Of a stretch of DNA of 64,000 nucleotides, positions 1-11,542 are shown in pieces. Source of the DNA: Nissolia schottii (taxonomy: Eukaryota; Streptophyta; Magnoliopsida; Fabales; Fabaceae); assembly GCA_003254905.1 (NCBI GenBank), contig QANU01098899.1, positions 310,001-374,000 of the forward strand, in the 5' to 3' direction. Numbering within the stretch: position 1 is the first letter of the stretch; each line of letters starts with the position of its first letter. The position numbers were made by a program, and so were the translations under genes. A model generated the notes under the pieces. That model was not told the origin of the DNA and did not search any database. It worked only from the letters and a program-made list of their open reading frames with translations.

Positions 1-1480
1 ATTTGAGTATTTTCACAAGTTAAAATAATACCTTTTTACTTTATTTTCCATTTATTTTCGAACTAATTTCCCCCACGTTTGCAAAATTTTCGTATAAATG
101 AAAGATGAATACAAATGATATGAAAGAATGAATTTTATAGAGAAAAATCCCATAGAAGAAAGGAGCAGGGAACAAAAGGAAAGGCGAAGCAAACAAAGCA
201 CAAGGAAGAAGCAGAGAAGCACACCGCTTAGCGGTCCCATAGGCCGTTCAACGGCCTAGTACTTCATAGTGAAGTAACTTGAGGATGAAGCAACCTCTAC
301 AAGCCACCCTGCAACCCCTGTAGCCGCCCTGACACCGCTCAGCGCCCTACACGCTGCTCAGCGGTGTGACGGGATAATGTCATAGCAGAGCCGCCTTTCA
401 AAAAAGAGAAGATTTCAGGGTGAAGAAGGTTGCGCCGCTTAGCGGTGCCCTGAGGCCGCTCAATGGCCTTCGAGAAAATTCCCTATAAATAGGGCCCTGC
501 ATTCAGCATTGTTCACCACTTCTCCCACTGCATTTCTCACATATAGAATCCGAGTTTAGTGTGTTGTTACAACAAAGAGGAGGTTAGAACAGGAGCCAAG
601 AGAGGTCGAGAAGCACGACGGTCCTTGTCATAATGGTGTGAGAACGTGTCATGGTAAGTGTTCATAACCTTGCCTCTGAGATTTCCTCTTGTAAGATGGG
701 TTTATAATCCTCTTGTTGTTGGGATTTTGATAAATGTTATAGCATGATTGTATCCATACGACTTTTGCATGAATGATTATATCTATTTATTTGATTTACA
801 TGAATTGATTTTACGCTTAAAGCGTTCAACTATCTAAATGTTGTTTTGTAACTTAATACTTGTGAGTGAAAACTACATTGTTAAGTTGGAATCAAATCAA
901 TATTTAATTTAGTTAACTAGAGCTCGAACCTAAACCAAATTGTTGCGAGTGAAAATTGCATCACTAAGGTTGGAACTAAATCAACTCATCTAATAAACCT
1001 ATTTGCTAGAAATAAAATTAGGGTTATTAGTCATTTTAACATCTGGAATAACGTTGGTTTATTTTGTTAGTTTGAGCAAGAAATTGACAGAATAATGAAG
1101 GAAACCTAATAATCTTTTCATGCTTGAAAAAGATGATTAAGATAAGAACTGGTGGCGAGAAATCAAAGGAATGATAATTCATATGCATTGAGTACATGAA
1201 TACAAGAAACTGTAATATGACTGTAATATGAGTCAATACCCAACAAGCTTCCTAATCTACCTCTAATTTGTTGTCATTTTATCTTGTATTTATTTTCTTG
1301 TCTTTATCTTAAAATCAATTTACCAATCACTCACCTTATTGTTTAATTAACAAACTCAAGAATGGCTTTATTCAATTCCCTGTGGATACGACTATATACG
1401 ACTATACTGTAATTGAATCCCTTGAGGATTTGAAAGCTGTAAAGACGGATATATAAAACAACGAGAGTGCAAAAATAAGC
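1..1480. mobile_element. LTR-retrotransposon-like sequence (probable Ty3/gypsy LTR or flank), fossil
   Basis: No coding frame of note. The stretch has a promoter-like CCCTATAAATAGGG at about 480-493, many CCGCTnAGCGG-type palindromes between 225 and 470, and near 1378-1400 the phrase TCCCTGTGGATACGACTAT, which is typical of the end of many legume LTRs. I could not find matching ends or a target duplication, because the left part lies outside the window. The family assignment rests on recalled resemblance, not an alignment, and it could also be a different AT-rich repeat. Confidence 0.35.
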
Positions 1481-1560
1481 TTTCAACACCTAACACCCAT
1501 GTGAAACGTGTCATTATGCCTAACACCCATATGAACATTGATTTGGGTTACATAAATGTT

Positions 1561-2370
1561 TTAGGCTTAGGTTTAGGGTTTAAGGTTAGGGTTAGGGTTT
1601 AAGTTTAAGGTTAATGGTAGGTTTTAGGGTTATGGCTAAGGTTAAGGTTAGGGTTTAAGATTAAGGTTAGGTTATGGTTTAGGGTTTAAGATTAGGATTA
1701 TGATTTAATTTTAATGTTATGGTTAGGTTTTAGGATTTAGGAGTAAGGTTAAGGTTAGGGTTAGGTTATGGTTTAGGGTTTAAGGTTAAGGTTAGGATTT
1801 AGGGTTAGGGTTAGGTTATGGTTTAGGGTTTAAGGTTAGGATTATGGTTTAGTTTTAAGGCTAAGGTTAAGGTTAGGGTTTATGGTTAGGTTTAGGGTTT
1901 AAGGTTAATGTTATGATTTAGGGATAAGGTTAGGGTTTAGGGGTATGGTTAGGGTTAGACTTAGGTTTAAGGTTTAATATTAGGGTCTAGAGTTTAGGAT
2001 TAGGGGTTAGGGCTAGGGTTTAGGATTAAGGCTAGGGTTAGGGTTAAGGTTAAGGTTAGGATTAGGTTATGGTTTAGGATTTAAGGTTAGGGTTACAGTT
2101 TAGTTTTAAGGTTAAGGTTATGTTTTAGGGTTTAGGGTTAGGATCTAGGGTTTAAGGTTAGAGTTAGGGTTTAGTTTAAAGGTTAAGGTTAGGATTTAGG
2201 ATTAGGTTTAGGGTTTAAGGTTAGGGTCAGGGTTAGGGTTTAAGGTTTAATTTTAAGGTTAAGGTTATAAATAGGGTTTAGAGTTTAAGGTTAGGGTTAA
2301 GATTTAGAATTATGGTTAGGATTATGGTTTAGGAGTAAGGGTAGGGTTTAGGGTTTAGGTTAGGGTTAAT
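1561..2370 (+). repeat. Degenerate telomere-like array (TTTAGGG-type)
   Basis: About 0.8 kb consists almost wholly of variants of the plant telomere unit TTTAGGG, mixed with TTAGGG, TTTAAGG, TTAAGG and TTATGG. The G-rich strand is the + strand throughout. Units are 6-7 bases and heavily mutated, so this is an interstitial array and not a working telomere. It is bounded on the right by AAT and GAA microsatellites. Genes lie on its right side, where a chromosome end would be expected from the strand polarity. Confidence 0.85.
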
Positions 2371-2442
2371 AATAATAATAAGGACGAGGAGGTTTTATTC
2401 TTAATAATAATAATAGTAATAATAATAATAACAATAACAATG

Positions 2443-2510
<68 letters not shown>

Positions 2511-2518
2511 AAGAAGAA
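2369..2518. repeat. AAT/TAA and GAA microsatellites
   Basis: An AAT-type run (about 2369-2480, with a short non-repeat interruption near 2380-2400) passes directly into a pure GAA run (about 2481-2518). On the minus strand the GAA run would read as poly-Leu or similar low-complexity peptide. It follows the coding end of the plant-mobile-domain gene without a clear stop before it. Confidence 0.85.
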
Positions 2519-2519
2519 G

Positions 2520-4474
2520 GTTCTTGTCAATTAGGTGAAATTGTTGAGTTATTTGTTCGCCTAGCCAAGCATAGAAACTAGGTTTGGGAGGCGGATCATA
2601 CAAATCAGTTTGGCGAGTCGGAGCATAGAAATCGGACTGAGGAGGCGGAGCAAAGAAATCATGTTGGGGAGGCGGAGCAAAGAAACCATACGGATGCGCA
2701 TCATCAAATCCATGTGGTGGGGGCACATTACCATGCGGCGGCGAAGGATAGTATTGCTAGCAAACATCAGGTACCTATTGATGATTATGTATTTCCTTAA
2801 GAAATCTACAACCATTATCCAAATACCACTACCAATACTACACAGCTGGTCTATAAGTCAGAATTCTCTTGTGACTAGTGCTACATGGTTGTCCTACCTC
2901 TGAATCCACTGATAATGCCTTTGCACCCAGTTTATACATGTCAACCCTTGTGGATTTCCCCTCAAATCGAGATTATGAGCGTGACCCAGAATGTTGCAGC
3001 TAGGCCCAACAGGTACTGTCTGAACTAGACCAAATTGGCGAAGCACATGATTAGCTGCATGCCACTCAACAATCTCAAAGCATATTAGTGGACATACTAT
3101 TGACCACGTACCCCGTTTATTCCTCACTTCCCCTGGGAGGACTGCGGCAACCTTCGGTTCACGATATGGCTGCCATATAAACTGCACACAAAAATAATCA
3201 ATTACAGTGGGATATTAACAAAACACAACTGTTTATAATATTTTAACTAAATCTATACTGCGTTTGAGGCCATGTCATTTATGGCTTTTCTGCATTCTTT
3301 GACGGAAATATTATGGAGATTGGGAATATACACATGATCAACCCATCTGCAAGATATTATGTTAATTAAGTTAATAAAAAAAGCATAATTGAACTAATAA
3401 TAAACATTGCAACTGTCAACTTAGTAAACTATTACTTTGTCGCAAGGAGAAAATGGAACTGGTTCTAGTCATGTGGATTGGGTGCAAGTGTAGGAAATCT
3501 ATGAAAAGCCCACACTTGAAGAAGCACCATGCAACTACTGATTTCTTTACAATTTGTGTGTGTAGTGTGACATAAAGACCTCTGAAGCATGACCAAAATA
3601 GCTGAACTCCAACTATATTTTCCCAGGTCACCAAAATCTCGAAGAATAACCAAGTACTTTGAATGGATCCAATTAACATGCTTATCACAAAACAAAATAT
3701 TGTCAAACAACCGTAAAACATATCTGCGTGCATGCCATGTCAATATTTGCTGCATGTCATGCTCATCAATATCGTCACGGATAACGGCACCAAAATTATT
3801 GTTCAGCCACACCGAATTAATGAATGCTTTGTCTATGTCATTGGGACCAAATGTAACTCCAAGAAGTTCCTGACATAGATTTATAAAACTTGGTCCCAAG
3901 AATACAATCTCCAATGCGGTTACAGCTTCACCCTCACCGACAATCCCAAGTATCACGTTCACATCCTCCAATGGGATCGAACACTCACCGTGTTGAAGAT
4001 GAAACGTGCGGGTTTCTGAATAAATCCTTGGTTCACTCCAATTTGGGGTAAGAAGGCCGCTTGTAACAAACCGACATTTTCCAAATACGACCTTATAAGG
4101 GGATTCGATGGTTCAATAACTCCGTGTTTAGTTCGCAATCGTCGCGCATTCTACAACAATAATAATTAACATTAAAAAATAAACAAATAACAACTATTTT
4201 TTACTGCGTTTATTTTTTTGTTAAAGCTATTACACATTTCTGGTACACAAGACCCTCATACGAAGACAAGTGTAGAACATACTTTATGTCTCACTTTTTT
4301 ACGATTATGTTTCAATATAACAATAAAATATGCTTGAATATACACATGACCAATCAAATATAACATTAATAATGACTATATAAGATACATATAAACCTGA
4401 TCATTCTGAAGGATTTTTTCTGAGATGTGTAACAACGGATTTACAGTATCATCTTCCCTCCGAGGTCTCACCAT
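2520..4474 (-). pseudogene. Plant mobile domain (MAIN-like/aminotransferase-like) protein gene, probably decayed
   Basis: The first exon is 4474-4397 (starts MVRPRRED, ends QNDQ at a GT donor). A second exon from 4150 carries the plant-mobile-domain core: ETRTFHLQHGECSIPLEDV, then ILGIVGEGEAV, LTWHARRYVLRLF, YSWSSAILVMLQRSLC and LLLQVWAFHRFPTLAP, down to about 3465. Further pieces are RWVDHVYIPNLH (about 3350-3260) and RNKRGTWSIVCPLICFEIVEWHAANHVLRQFG (3182-2894; spelled here only as a landmark). A tail exon from about 2762 has repeats of the type F-Y/F-A-P-P-P-Q. This order matches MAIN/MAIL1-like proteins, which in plants occur both as host nuclear genes and as passengers of transposable elements. 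The reading frame is not continuous early in exon 2 and some family segments are missing, so it is probably not functional, although an unmodelled intron cannot be excluded. Confidence 0.6.
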
Positions 4475-4770
4475 CACAATACTATTTTTTCACTAAAATA
4501 CAGATAAACCTTTTTCTTTGTTATAACATTTTTGAAAGGAAAAACTTAAGAACTTAACTAAAAAAAATAGGCACTGCAATGAAAAGAAAAATTAGAACTG
4601 CAGGGAATTAGAACTGAAGTGCAAAAATAGAAACTGAAGTGAGGAGTTGCTGCTGAAATGAATGACTTATTTATAATGATGGTGTGAAGGAGTTTGCCCC
4701 CATTTTGCTCTTCTGGTCTCGTCTCCCGCTCGGAAACAGAATGCATTGGAAAATGGCGTGCAGGAGGACT

Positions 4771-4959
4771 GAAATCGCCTCATGCAATGGCGATTTCATG
4801 TTAGACTGTCATGGTCAACACTGCTACACTGCTACGAATTGATGGTTTTGGTACTCCCTTAAATTGCCTCATGCAATGGCGATTTCAACACAAATTTTTC
4901 TTTTTTCTTTTTAAAAAAAAAATACTGAAATCGCCCTACACTATGATGCTTTCAGTATT
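4771..4959. repeat. Three short hairpins built on GAAATCGCC/GGCGATTTC
   Basis: A perfect 9-bp inverted repeat GAAATCGCC...GGCGATTTC with a TCATGCAAT loop sits at 4771-4797. A near copy (first arm AAATTGCC, identical loop) lies at about 4859-4886. A third, longer imperfect hairpin (AATACTGAAATCG...GCTTTCAGTATT) lies at 4921-4959. All are just upstream of the plant-mobile-domain start. Function unknown. Confidence 0.7.
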
Positions 4960-7150
4960 TTGCCACATACGTTTGTAAATTATATTTTTGACCCATATTT
5001 TGAAAAAGAGTTAACCTTGGGAACACGCATATGTTAATGCCCCTCATTGTGATCGATAAAATCAAGGATCCAATAAAACAAACAAAGAACAACATCACAA
5101 GAATAAGAGATTATAAGCACGTTGCATAAAACAGTGGTTCTAATTCATGAGACTAACATGCACGATCAATTCATATCATAACCAGCTTGTGAGTTATTAG
5201 TCACTTTTTTCATTCCGTGCCTCACACGCCAACCGCCCCTGGCTCCTAGCGCATATTTTTACCGCCACGATTCTTCTATGAACAATATTTTCTGGCTAGA
5301 GAATTATTATATATTTTAAGATAAGATTATGATGGAATGCAATAATTGATGAGTTGTAGATTTGCCGTAGAAAGGAACAGGACCACCCAGCGTGCCAAAA
5401 AACAAAAAAGGAACCGAAACTTTGTTAAGACTGCATATATGCAACTTGACAGGTGACTGGTGGAAACCAGACATTGCATTGTTTCGATGTGCAAGAAAAT
5501 GGTCGACTCAAATGCAAAATGATATCATACAGCAATGCATAATCACCTAGTCGTTGAATAAGGAAACCAAACATGATAAAATTCAGGGTCGTGAGGTCAG
5601 ATATACATAAGCTCCATGATTTACAAAAAAACACCCTAATCTCCCTTTGAAATTTAGGTGATATGCATATGATAGCCTTGTATTTATAAAATATTAGCGG
5701 GATGTAAACATTTTGTGTGTGTGAACTGTCTGCCCAACAGAGCTAAAAATATGTTAGGTTGTCTGTAGAAGCTTTTGACTTAACTAGTTTAAGGCTTAAC
5801 CTATTTAATTAATAAGTTAGGTAAGGCTTTTAAAAATATAATTTAATTAAATACGTCAGGTCATAAGTAATTAAAAAAGTATTTTAGGCCCAACAGACCA
5901 GCCTATTTATAAATATATATNCTCTTTGAAACAGAATTAGACATTATTTTTTGACTCGTCATATCTTTATCTTTGTCTTAGACTTAGACAACAAATACTT
6001 ATCTTTTCGTCTATTTTATAATACCTATTAATTGTTTTCTTTTACTCTATCACTTCAACATTTAAAGAGTAATATTCTTTCTTAGTTATGGGGGCAATTC
6101 ATCTTTTTTCATACTTATTCTGGCTATGTTAAATTTAAATGGCTAAAAAAAAGTTTTCTTGTATTTTATGTTAGTGACATAATTAGATACATCATTTATA
6201 TAACTTCAATGACAAACATCTAAACTTTTTTATTTTTCTTTGCTTTAAATAGACTTATAAACAAGCTTTAGGCCAAATCAAACTTTTAAAAAAGTCAGGT
6301 CAAACCTTAAAAAAAACCTATGACAGGTAATAGGCTCAGATAAGCCAGAACCTAACTTTGCTTGACCCATTTCCACTGTTAATTTTTTTTATGAGTTGTT
6401 GATAGCAAAAAGTAAAATCAAATAAGAAAATGTAAAAAAAAAAGAAAAAAAGCTTGAGTAAAATTGAGAAACTCGAAGAGATGAGAAATGGTGGTTGGCG
6501 ATAGAGCCTAGGAATTTTCTTCTTCTTTTTCTTTCGAGAAAATTGAAAAAAAAATTAAAAAATTGAATAAGGGTAGAAGCAAAAGAAGAATTTGGACATT
6601 AAATAATAGTTCTTTTATTTTATTTTAAAGGAAATTCTCTTTATCTTATTGTATAAATGGCACTGAGCATCTTTGTACATTACACTGAGCACCCACATAA
6701 ACATGACATTAAGTACCTCAATGAAGAGGTTAATATAGACATGATAATTTGAAGGGTATAGTGTATAATATTACCTAACCTCAGCAGAAGTTAGTATAAT
6801 TCACCTTAAAAAGTTTAATACATCAATCTCGTGATTAACTTTGCAAATGGGAGAAGAACAGTATATAGTCATAACATAACATAACATAACATGGAAGGCC
6901 CAAGATTGCCATGTCCTTCAACACTTTCAGTACATTTCATTGATTATGCTCATCTTGTAACGTATTCTGCAATCCGCAGGTTATTCCAAATAGTCCAAAT
7001 TCCTTACACAAAAGTAAGAATACAGTGTGTTGTGTCCAACATGACACAGACTGAGCCACTGTATTGATCCCAAATCAAATGGCATGCTTGATGCTGAAAT
7101 AGTGTCTCGTGATTATATTGTACTTGTAGGAACCAAAGTCAATAGATTCA
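4960..7150. other. Intergenic stretch, no gene seen; decayed repeats
   Basis: AT-rich sequence with no convincing exon on either strand. Around 5760-6365 two blocks rich in TTTAGGCC/AGGCTT and GTCAGGTC face each other (about 5780-5900 and 6255-6365), suggesting an old inverted-repeat DNA element. I could not define its ends. A single N at 5921 lies within it. The CATAAC-type short tandem run at about 6868-6892 is a minor microsatellite. Confidence 0.5.
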
Positions 7151-10100
7151 TCAACGAGGAGAAGCACCGATATCAGTCATGAGAATATGGAGTTGCTCTC
7201 GCAGGAACAAAACCTGTTTCACACATGAAGCTAGTTAGTACAGCTTAACTTGTAAGGTCACAACTCATTTACGTAATATAAGGATTTTGCTCCAAACCAT
7301 TAATTTCTCTTCAATTGTTTGTTTATACAAATTCACTTTGAGAGTCTTGACGGGTACGCGTGATATCAACTCCAAGGTTGAGAGCTATAAACAAATCATT
7401 ATAGAAGAAATATCGTTTCATATGAAGTTTACATATTACCCCTTGAATTTGTTCCCCAATGTTAGGAACCACTTGCATTACCAAGTGTATGGAAGTAGGG
7501 GGCAAAAGAGGGAATAAACATAAAGAGAACTAGAGAGTAGTGGGCAAGGAGCCAAATTGTAACCAACTCTGCTGAGTTGGCACAGCCAATGAGGTGAGGG
7601 GCTATATGCATGAGATAAGGGTGTCAGAATGAGGGTTAGGCAAATATTCAGATAAGGAATAGGAGGGTTAAGGGTCCATTAATATCCATGACAGTTCCAT
7701 AGCTTCTTTTCCATTTTCACACAGTTTCTATACTTTTACCGTACTATCATACTTGTATTTCTGTTTCTGAGATTCACTCCACCATGGAGTCAAGCTCCAG
7801 TTATCTATATACGGGGCATTTCAGCATTTTTGGTGTAATTAGTGCCAGTCTCTATCAACCAATCAACTTGAGCACACAACTCTAAAAGCTTAAATTTACG
7901 CCAATTAAGTTTCATCAAAAAAGCATACGCTATCCCATTTAATTTTCAGAAACACTGGAATTAATGAATTTTTCAAAATTTCACCAACACCATTTAGAGC
8001 AAGTTCGATTAGCAACAAGAAACAACCACCAAGCCACATCCTAATTCCTAAGTAGTGGGTTGGCTACATAGATCAATCAACTACGTCATACTCTTAAAAA
8101 ACCAAGTTCAAAATTCACTAACACCATTTACACCAAGTTCTTGTTTAGTGGTAGTTTTCGCGTGAACTGTAATTTTTTTCCTTTAAAAGGTGCATCACTA
8201 TATGAATTCTGCTTGTAGAAACTAGACAGGAGAAAACACAGCACTGAAAAAAGAGAAGTACTCTGTTGATGAAATTTAGCCCAAAAAGAGAAAAAAGACA
8301 TGGTAATTGACCTTTATCCATTGACAATTTTAACTAAATTATGAACAATTCCAGCAGATCTGAATCTTCAGGGGGTTCAAATGAAGGTGAAGTGTATGTT
8401 ATTGAAACTTGAGCAATTAAATCAAATTTAGTTTTCACTTTTAAGATTGGCGCACTAAAATGAATTCCGGTGACACTTTCACAGAGAGAGTGTAGCTTAC
8501 CCTTTGATTTAAGACACGAGAATTTTCTTTTATAGGGAAACTACTAAAAATGAGCTCGTAACAAAGTATTAACCATAAAGGAAAAATAGACAAGTGTTTG
8601 CATAAAATAAAATCATATTTTTATTCCTGTGTACTACATATTTTTATCAAGTGTTCTGTTTAGTAGCCTTCAAATTTTATATTGAATAAAGAAACACTAG
8701 AAGAAGGGTTATAGACAAGTGGATATTACCTCTTCCTGAAGCAAGGGAGGAAGACTTTCAGTTGCTAGAAGGCTCATGACGTTGACCCGCAGCTTTTCTT
8801 CTTTAATGCCTGACCATGTGTGCAACGGCAGCGACAATAAAAGCACTGTCAAGACATCTGCAGTAGATGGGTGCATTCCAATGCAGTGACCATCATCAGA
8901 AAGACACAACCTATTCGGTTCTCTTTTACACCAAGGGACCAAAACATCAACTCCTTGCTCACTACTGCCACCAGTAGTAACAGTTCCAGAAACCAATGTT
9001 GCTTGATTTTCACCATCTACATTTAGTTGTCTTACATCTATTTGATTACAGCAGCATTGTCCACCTGACAAACCGAACCTACCACCACCAATCAACAGAT
9101 CTGCCCCTTGGCAACAAACACTTGCAGCAAGTGCCGGTAATGTATCTTTGTCAGAATGGTTTGCATTAGAATTGCAACATGGACATTCTGAATCCAACCA
9201 CCTGGTCACATGCTTAAAGAGTGCAGTTGTCCGAATCTCTTCCAGTATCTCTGCCTGAAATTGCAAAGCTTTCAAACATTAAAAATCTTGATTTATGGGA
9301 CTTCTTTTTCCAATGAGATGAAGTCTCTGATTAAGTAAATGACATGTTTATCAAATGCAAGAGTGAAATTCTTTTTCCAAAAAGGTGGAAGGTATATAGT
9401 TTCGAAACCTTGATCGCGAGCCTTCCTTTCTCCTCCTCACTCAATGTGAGATTCCCATCTTCTTGCCTACGAACTTCAGCAACCCATGTGATGAACCCTC
9501 TCAATTTACTAGGAGGAGATTTAAAAACAACAGAGAGTACTTCCTGCATGTCTTTTAAATCCTCTGACTTTAGAAGGAGAGGGACATCTTCAGTTAAGAA
9601 TTTGGCGACACTGCTCCAACCTTCATGTCTGCAACTCTGAAGATGGTCTAAATTTAAGTATTTACTGTAATCTACACATACAAATGATACGCATGAAACA
9701 GAAACAAAATAAACAATCAATATGTAGAAGTTCTGGCTAAATTAGAAGTTAAGAACAATACAAGTGTTCAGTCATGACAGTTCCTATAAGCGGGGTGGAA
9801 AACAGAGAGACTGAGGATTAAGCTCATTTATATGAAACTCAGCATACTCTCAAGTCTACTGGGCAGGATCCCAGTTAGACCTCCCAATTACACTCATAAT
9901 TTTAACATGATCTGTGGAGGGCTAATACTTGAATTGTCCGATATAATTACAGAAGAAAAAGATATCTTCTAGCGGACTTTACCAAGATAAGTAGATAACT
10001 TGACAGCAAGTCAGATTACTTTTCCATCTATTTAAAAATTATGAACTTATAAACTTTATCTATGCTCTCCAATGGTTTCACAAAGAATCAACCAGCAATA

Positions 10101-11542
10101 CAGTACCACAGTATAAAGTATTGACGGTGCCCTGTTAAGCCTTGAAATAATCATGTACCTGAAATACAAATTTCCGAATGTAAATGGAGTGACAACACTA
10201 GTTGAACAGGACCATAAAACTAAGAGTTCATGAATTGCAGGCTTTTCATCCTAACAATTGTCAGATTTTAATGATACTGATACATTCAAATAGTGACTGA
10301 AGACGTCAATCTGTCAGCATAGAGCTACTCAGCAGAGAAATACGGTGGACAGAATATAGAGATGAAACAAAAGTTGATTATGCATATGATGAGGTGAAGA
10401 CATTTGACAAAAGCGTACGAGAGACACCCCTAACTATTATGCTTTAATTAACAAAGTAAGTGATCTTACCCCCTATGATGTCCAGTTGCTTTATCAATGG
10501 TATTCATGGCATTCCAGAGAAGGGTAAGGGGAACCCAGTGAGGAGGATATTTAAAACGCGCAACATCCAAAATGAGAACCATATCCCTTTCAGCATGATA
10601 TCCTCCAATTGGAGAAAAATGGCCGGTTCCAGTCTGTTACCCAACAATATGACAAATTTCCATCATTTATGTAAACTTGTTTAGCTTTACATTCCCCATA
10701 CAACAATCTCTGTATCTATGCATAAGAGATCTCAAATCTATTAATTTACCAAGTCTGTTAATAGAGACACAGGGTAGACTTGATTGAGAACATAACTAAA
10801 AGAATGCATTTGTATGAAGCAGCAGCATACTCAATGCTATACACTATGAATACATAATAACACATGAAGAATGACCTCTACAACACCTGACTGAAGGCTC
10901 CCCTATGGTAAGACACAATCACATGACAATCCTCTGAAGAACAGCAAGAAATCACCCCACTGCGAAAATCATCGACCGTGCTTTGATCCGACCGAAAGGC
11001 TTCGACTTTAGCTCCATTGCACCGAGCCAGGCATGCAACTTTGCCGAATGTGATGCCTTCTGCTTTGACTTTGTCCAAAGGCTCACAGCAATCCAACATG
11101 GAATCATCAAACCATCTCCAAGGCCCTTGAAAATAAAATTCCCTCTTTTACCCCTTTTACGCCTTTTAAAGAAAACAACAACAATTCAACAACTAAAGAT
11201 GAAGAGGGAAAAGGAAGGCACCTTTCCATTTTCTACCAGGGTCAATGGCAAGGGCATTAAGGACAACAGCAAGTGTGGAGATTCCACAGTAGGCAGGCTC
11301 TGATTGCGTCTGATAGTAAGATATTAGCTTGAAGAACCCTTCCATGGCTCCTTGAGCAAGAGCTTCAGCAAAGATCTTCTGTACAAACAACCTAAGAGTT
11401 GATATTGACTTGACGAAAACATTAAGGGCTTTGATGAAATGGGGTTAGTGAGTTGAAATTGACAGACCTTGCCTTCAGGGGAAGCAAACTCGATAGCAGG
11501 GGGAGAAGGAAGTGCTCTGCGGTAAAGACCTGCGCTTGCCAT
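7151..11542 (-). CDS. PCS1: Phytochelatin synthase, copy 1 (complete, 8 exons, 500 aa)
   Basis: Gamma-glutamylcysteine dipeptidyl transpeptidase that polymerises glutathione (in legumes often homoglutathione) into metal-binding phytochelatins in the cytosol, activated by Cd and other thiophilic metals. Exons: 11542-11468, 11378-11222, 11125-10887, 10633-10470, 10158-10107, 9636-9409, 9254-8730, 7213-7151; total 1503 nt in frame. The N-terminal papain-like half (about residues 1-220) keeps the triad at the classical positions: Cys56 in SEPAYCG, His162 in [12 protein letters not shown] and Asp180 in [12 protein letters not shown]. The variable C-terminal half has Cys clusters (CPCC, VCCQG, QCCC) thought to sense metal. 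The start [15 protein letters not shown] matches the family N-terminus. Residue 58 onward reads [20 protein letters not shown]. Intron 7 (7214-8729) is swollen by an LTR-like insert and a SINE piece. The tandem neighbour is copy 2, 1.1 kb upstream, same strand. Confidence 0.96.
7459..7830. mobile_element. LTR-like insertion in intron 7 of PCS copy 1, fossil
   Basis: A block starting TGTTAGGAACCACTTG and running to about GGGGCATTTCA looks like a single LTR: TG start, CA end near 7829, and moderately GC-richer text than the surrounding intron. No second LTR, internal region or clear target duplication was found, so it may be a solo or truncated LTR. Family not determined. Confidence 0.35.
8036..8092 (-). 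mobile_element. SINE fragment (Au-like 3' part, antisense)
   Basis: The stretch containing GTGGGTTGGCTACATAGATCA resembles the inverse of the 3' region of Au-type plant SINEs (family consensus recalled as ...GTGGGGTCGGCTACATGGATC... in antisense). A related piece occurs at 35892-35955. It lies in intron 7 of PCS copy 1. No target duplication could be defined. Confidence 0.4.

Noticed and set aside
1561-2370. Array as a true chromosome end
   Set aside because: Units are heavily degenerate and coding genes lie on both relevant sides of the polarity, so it is interstitial.
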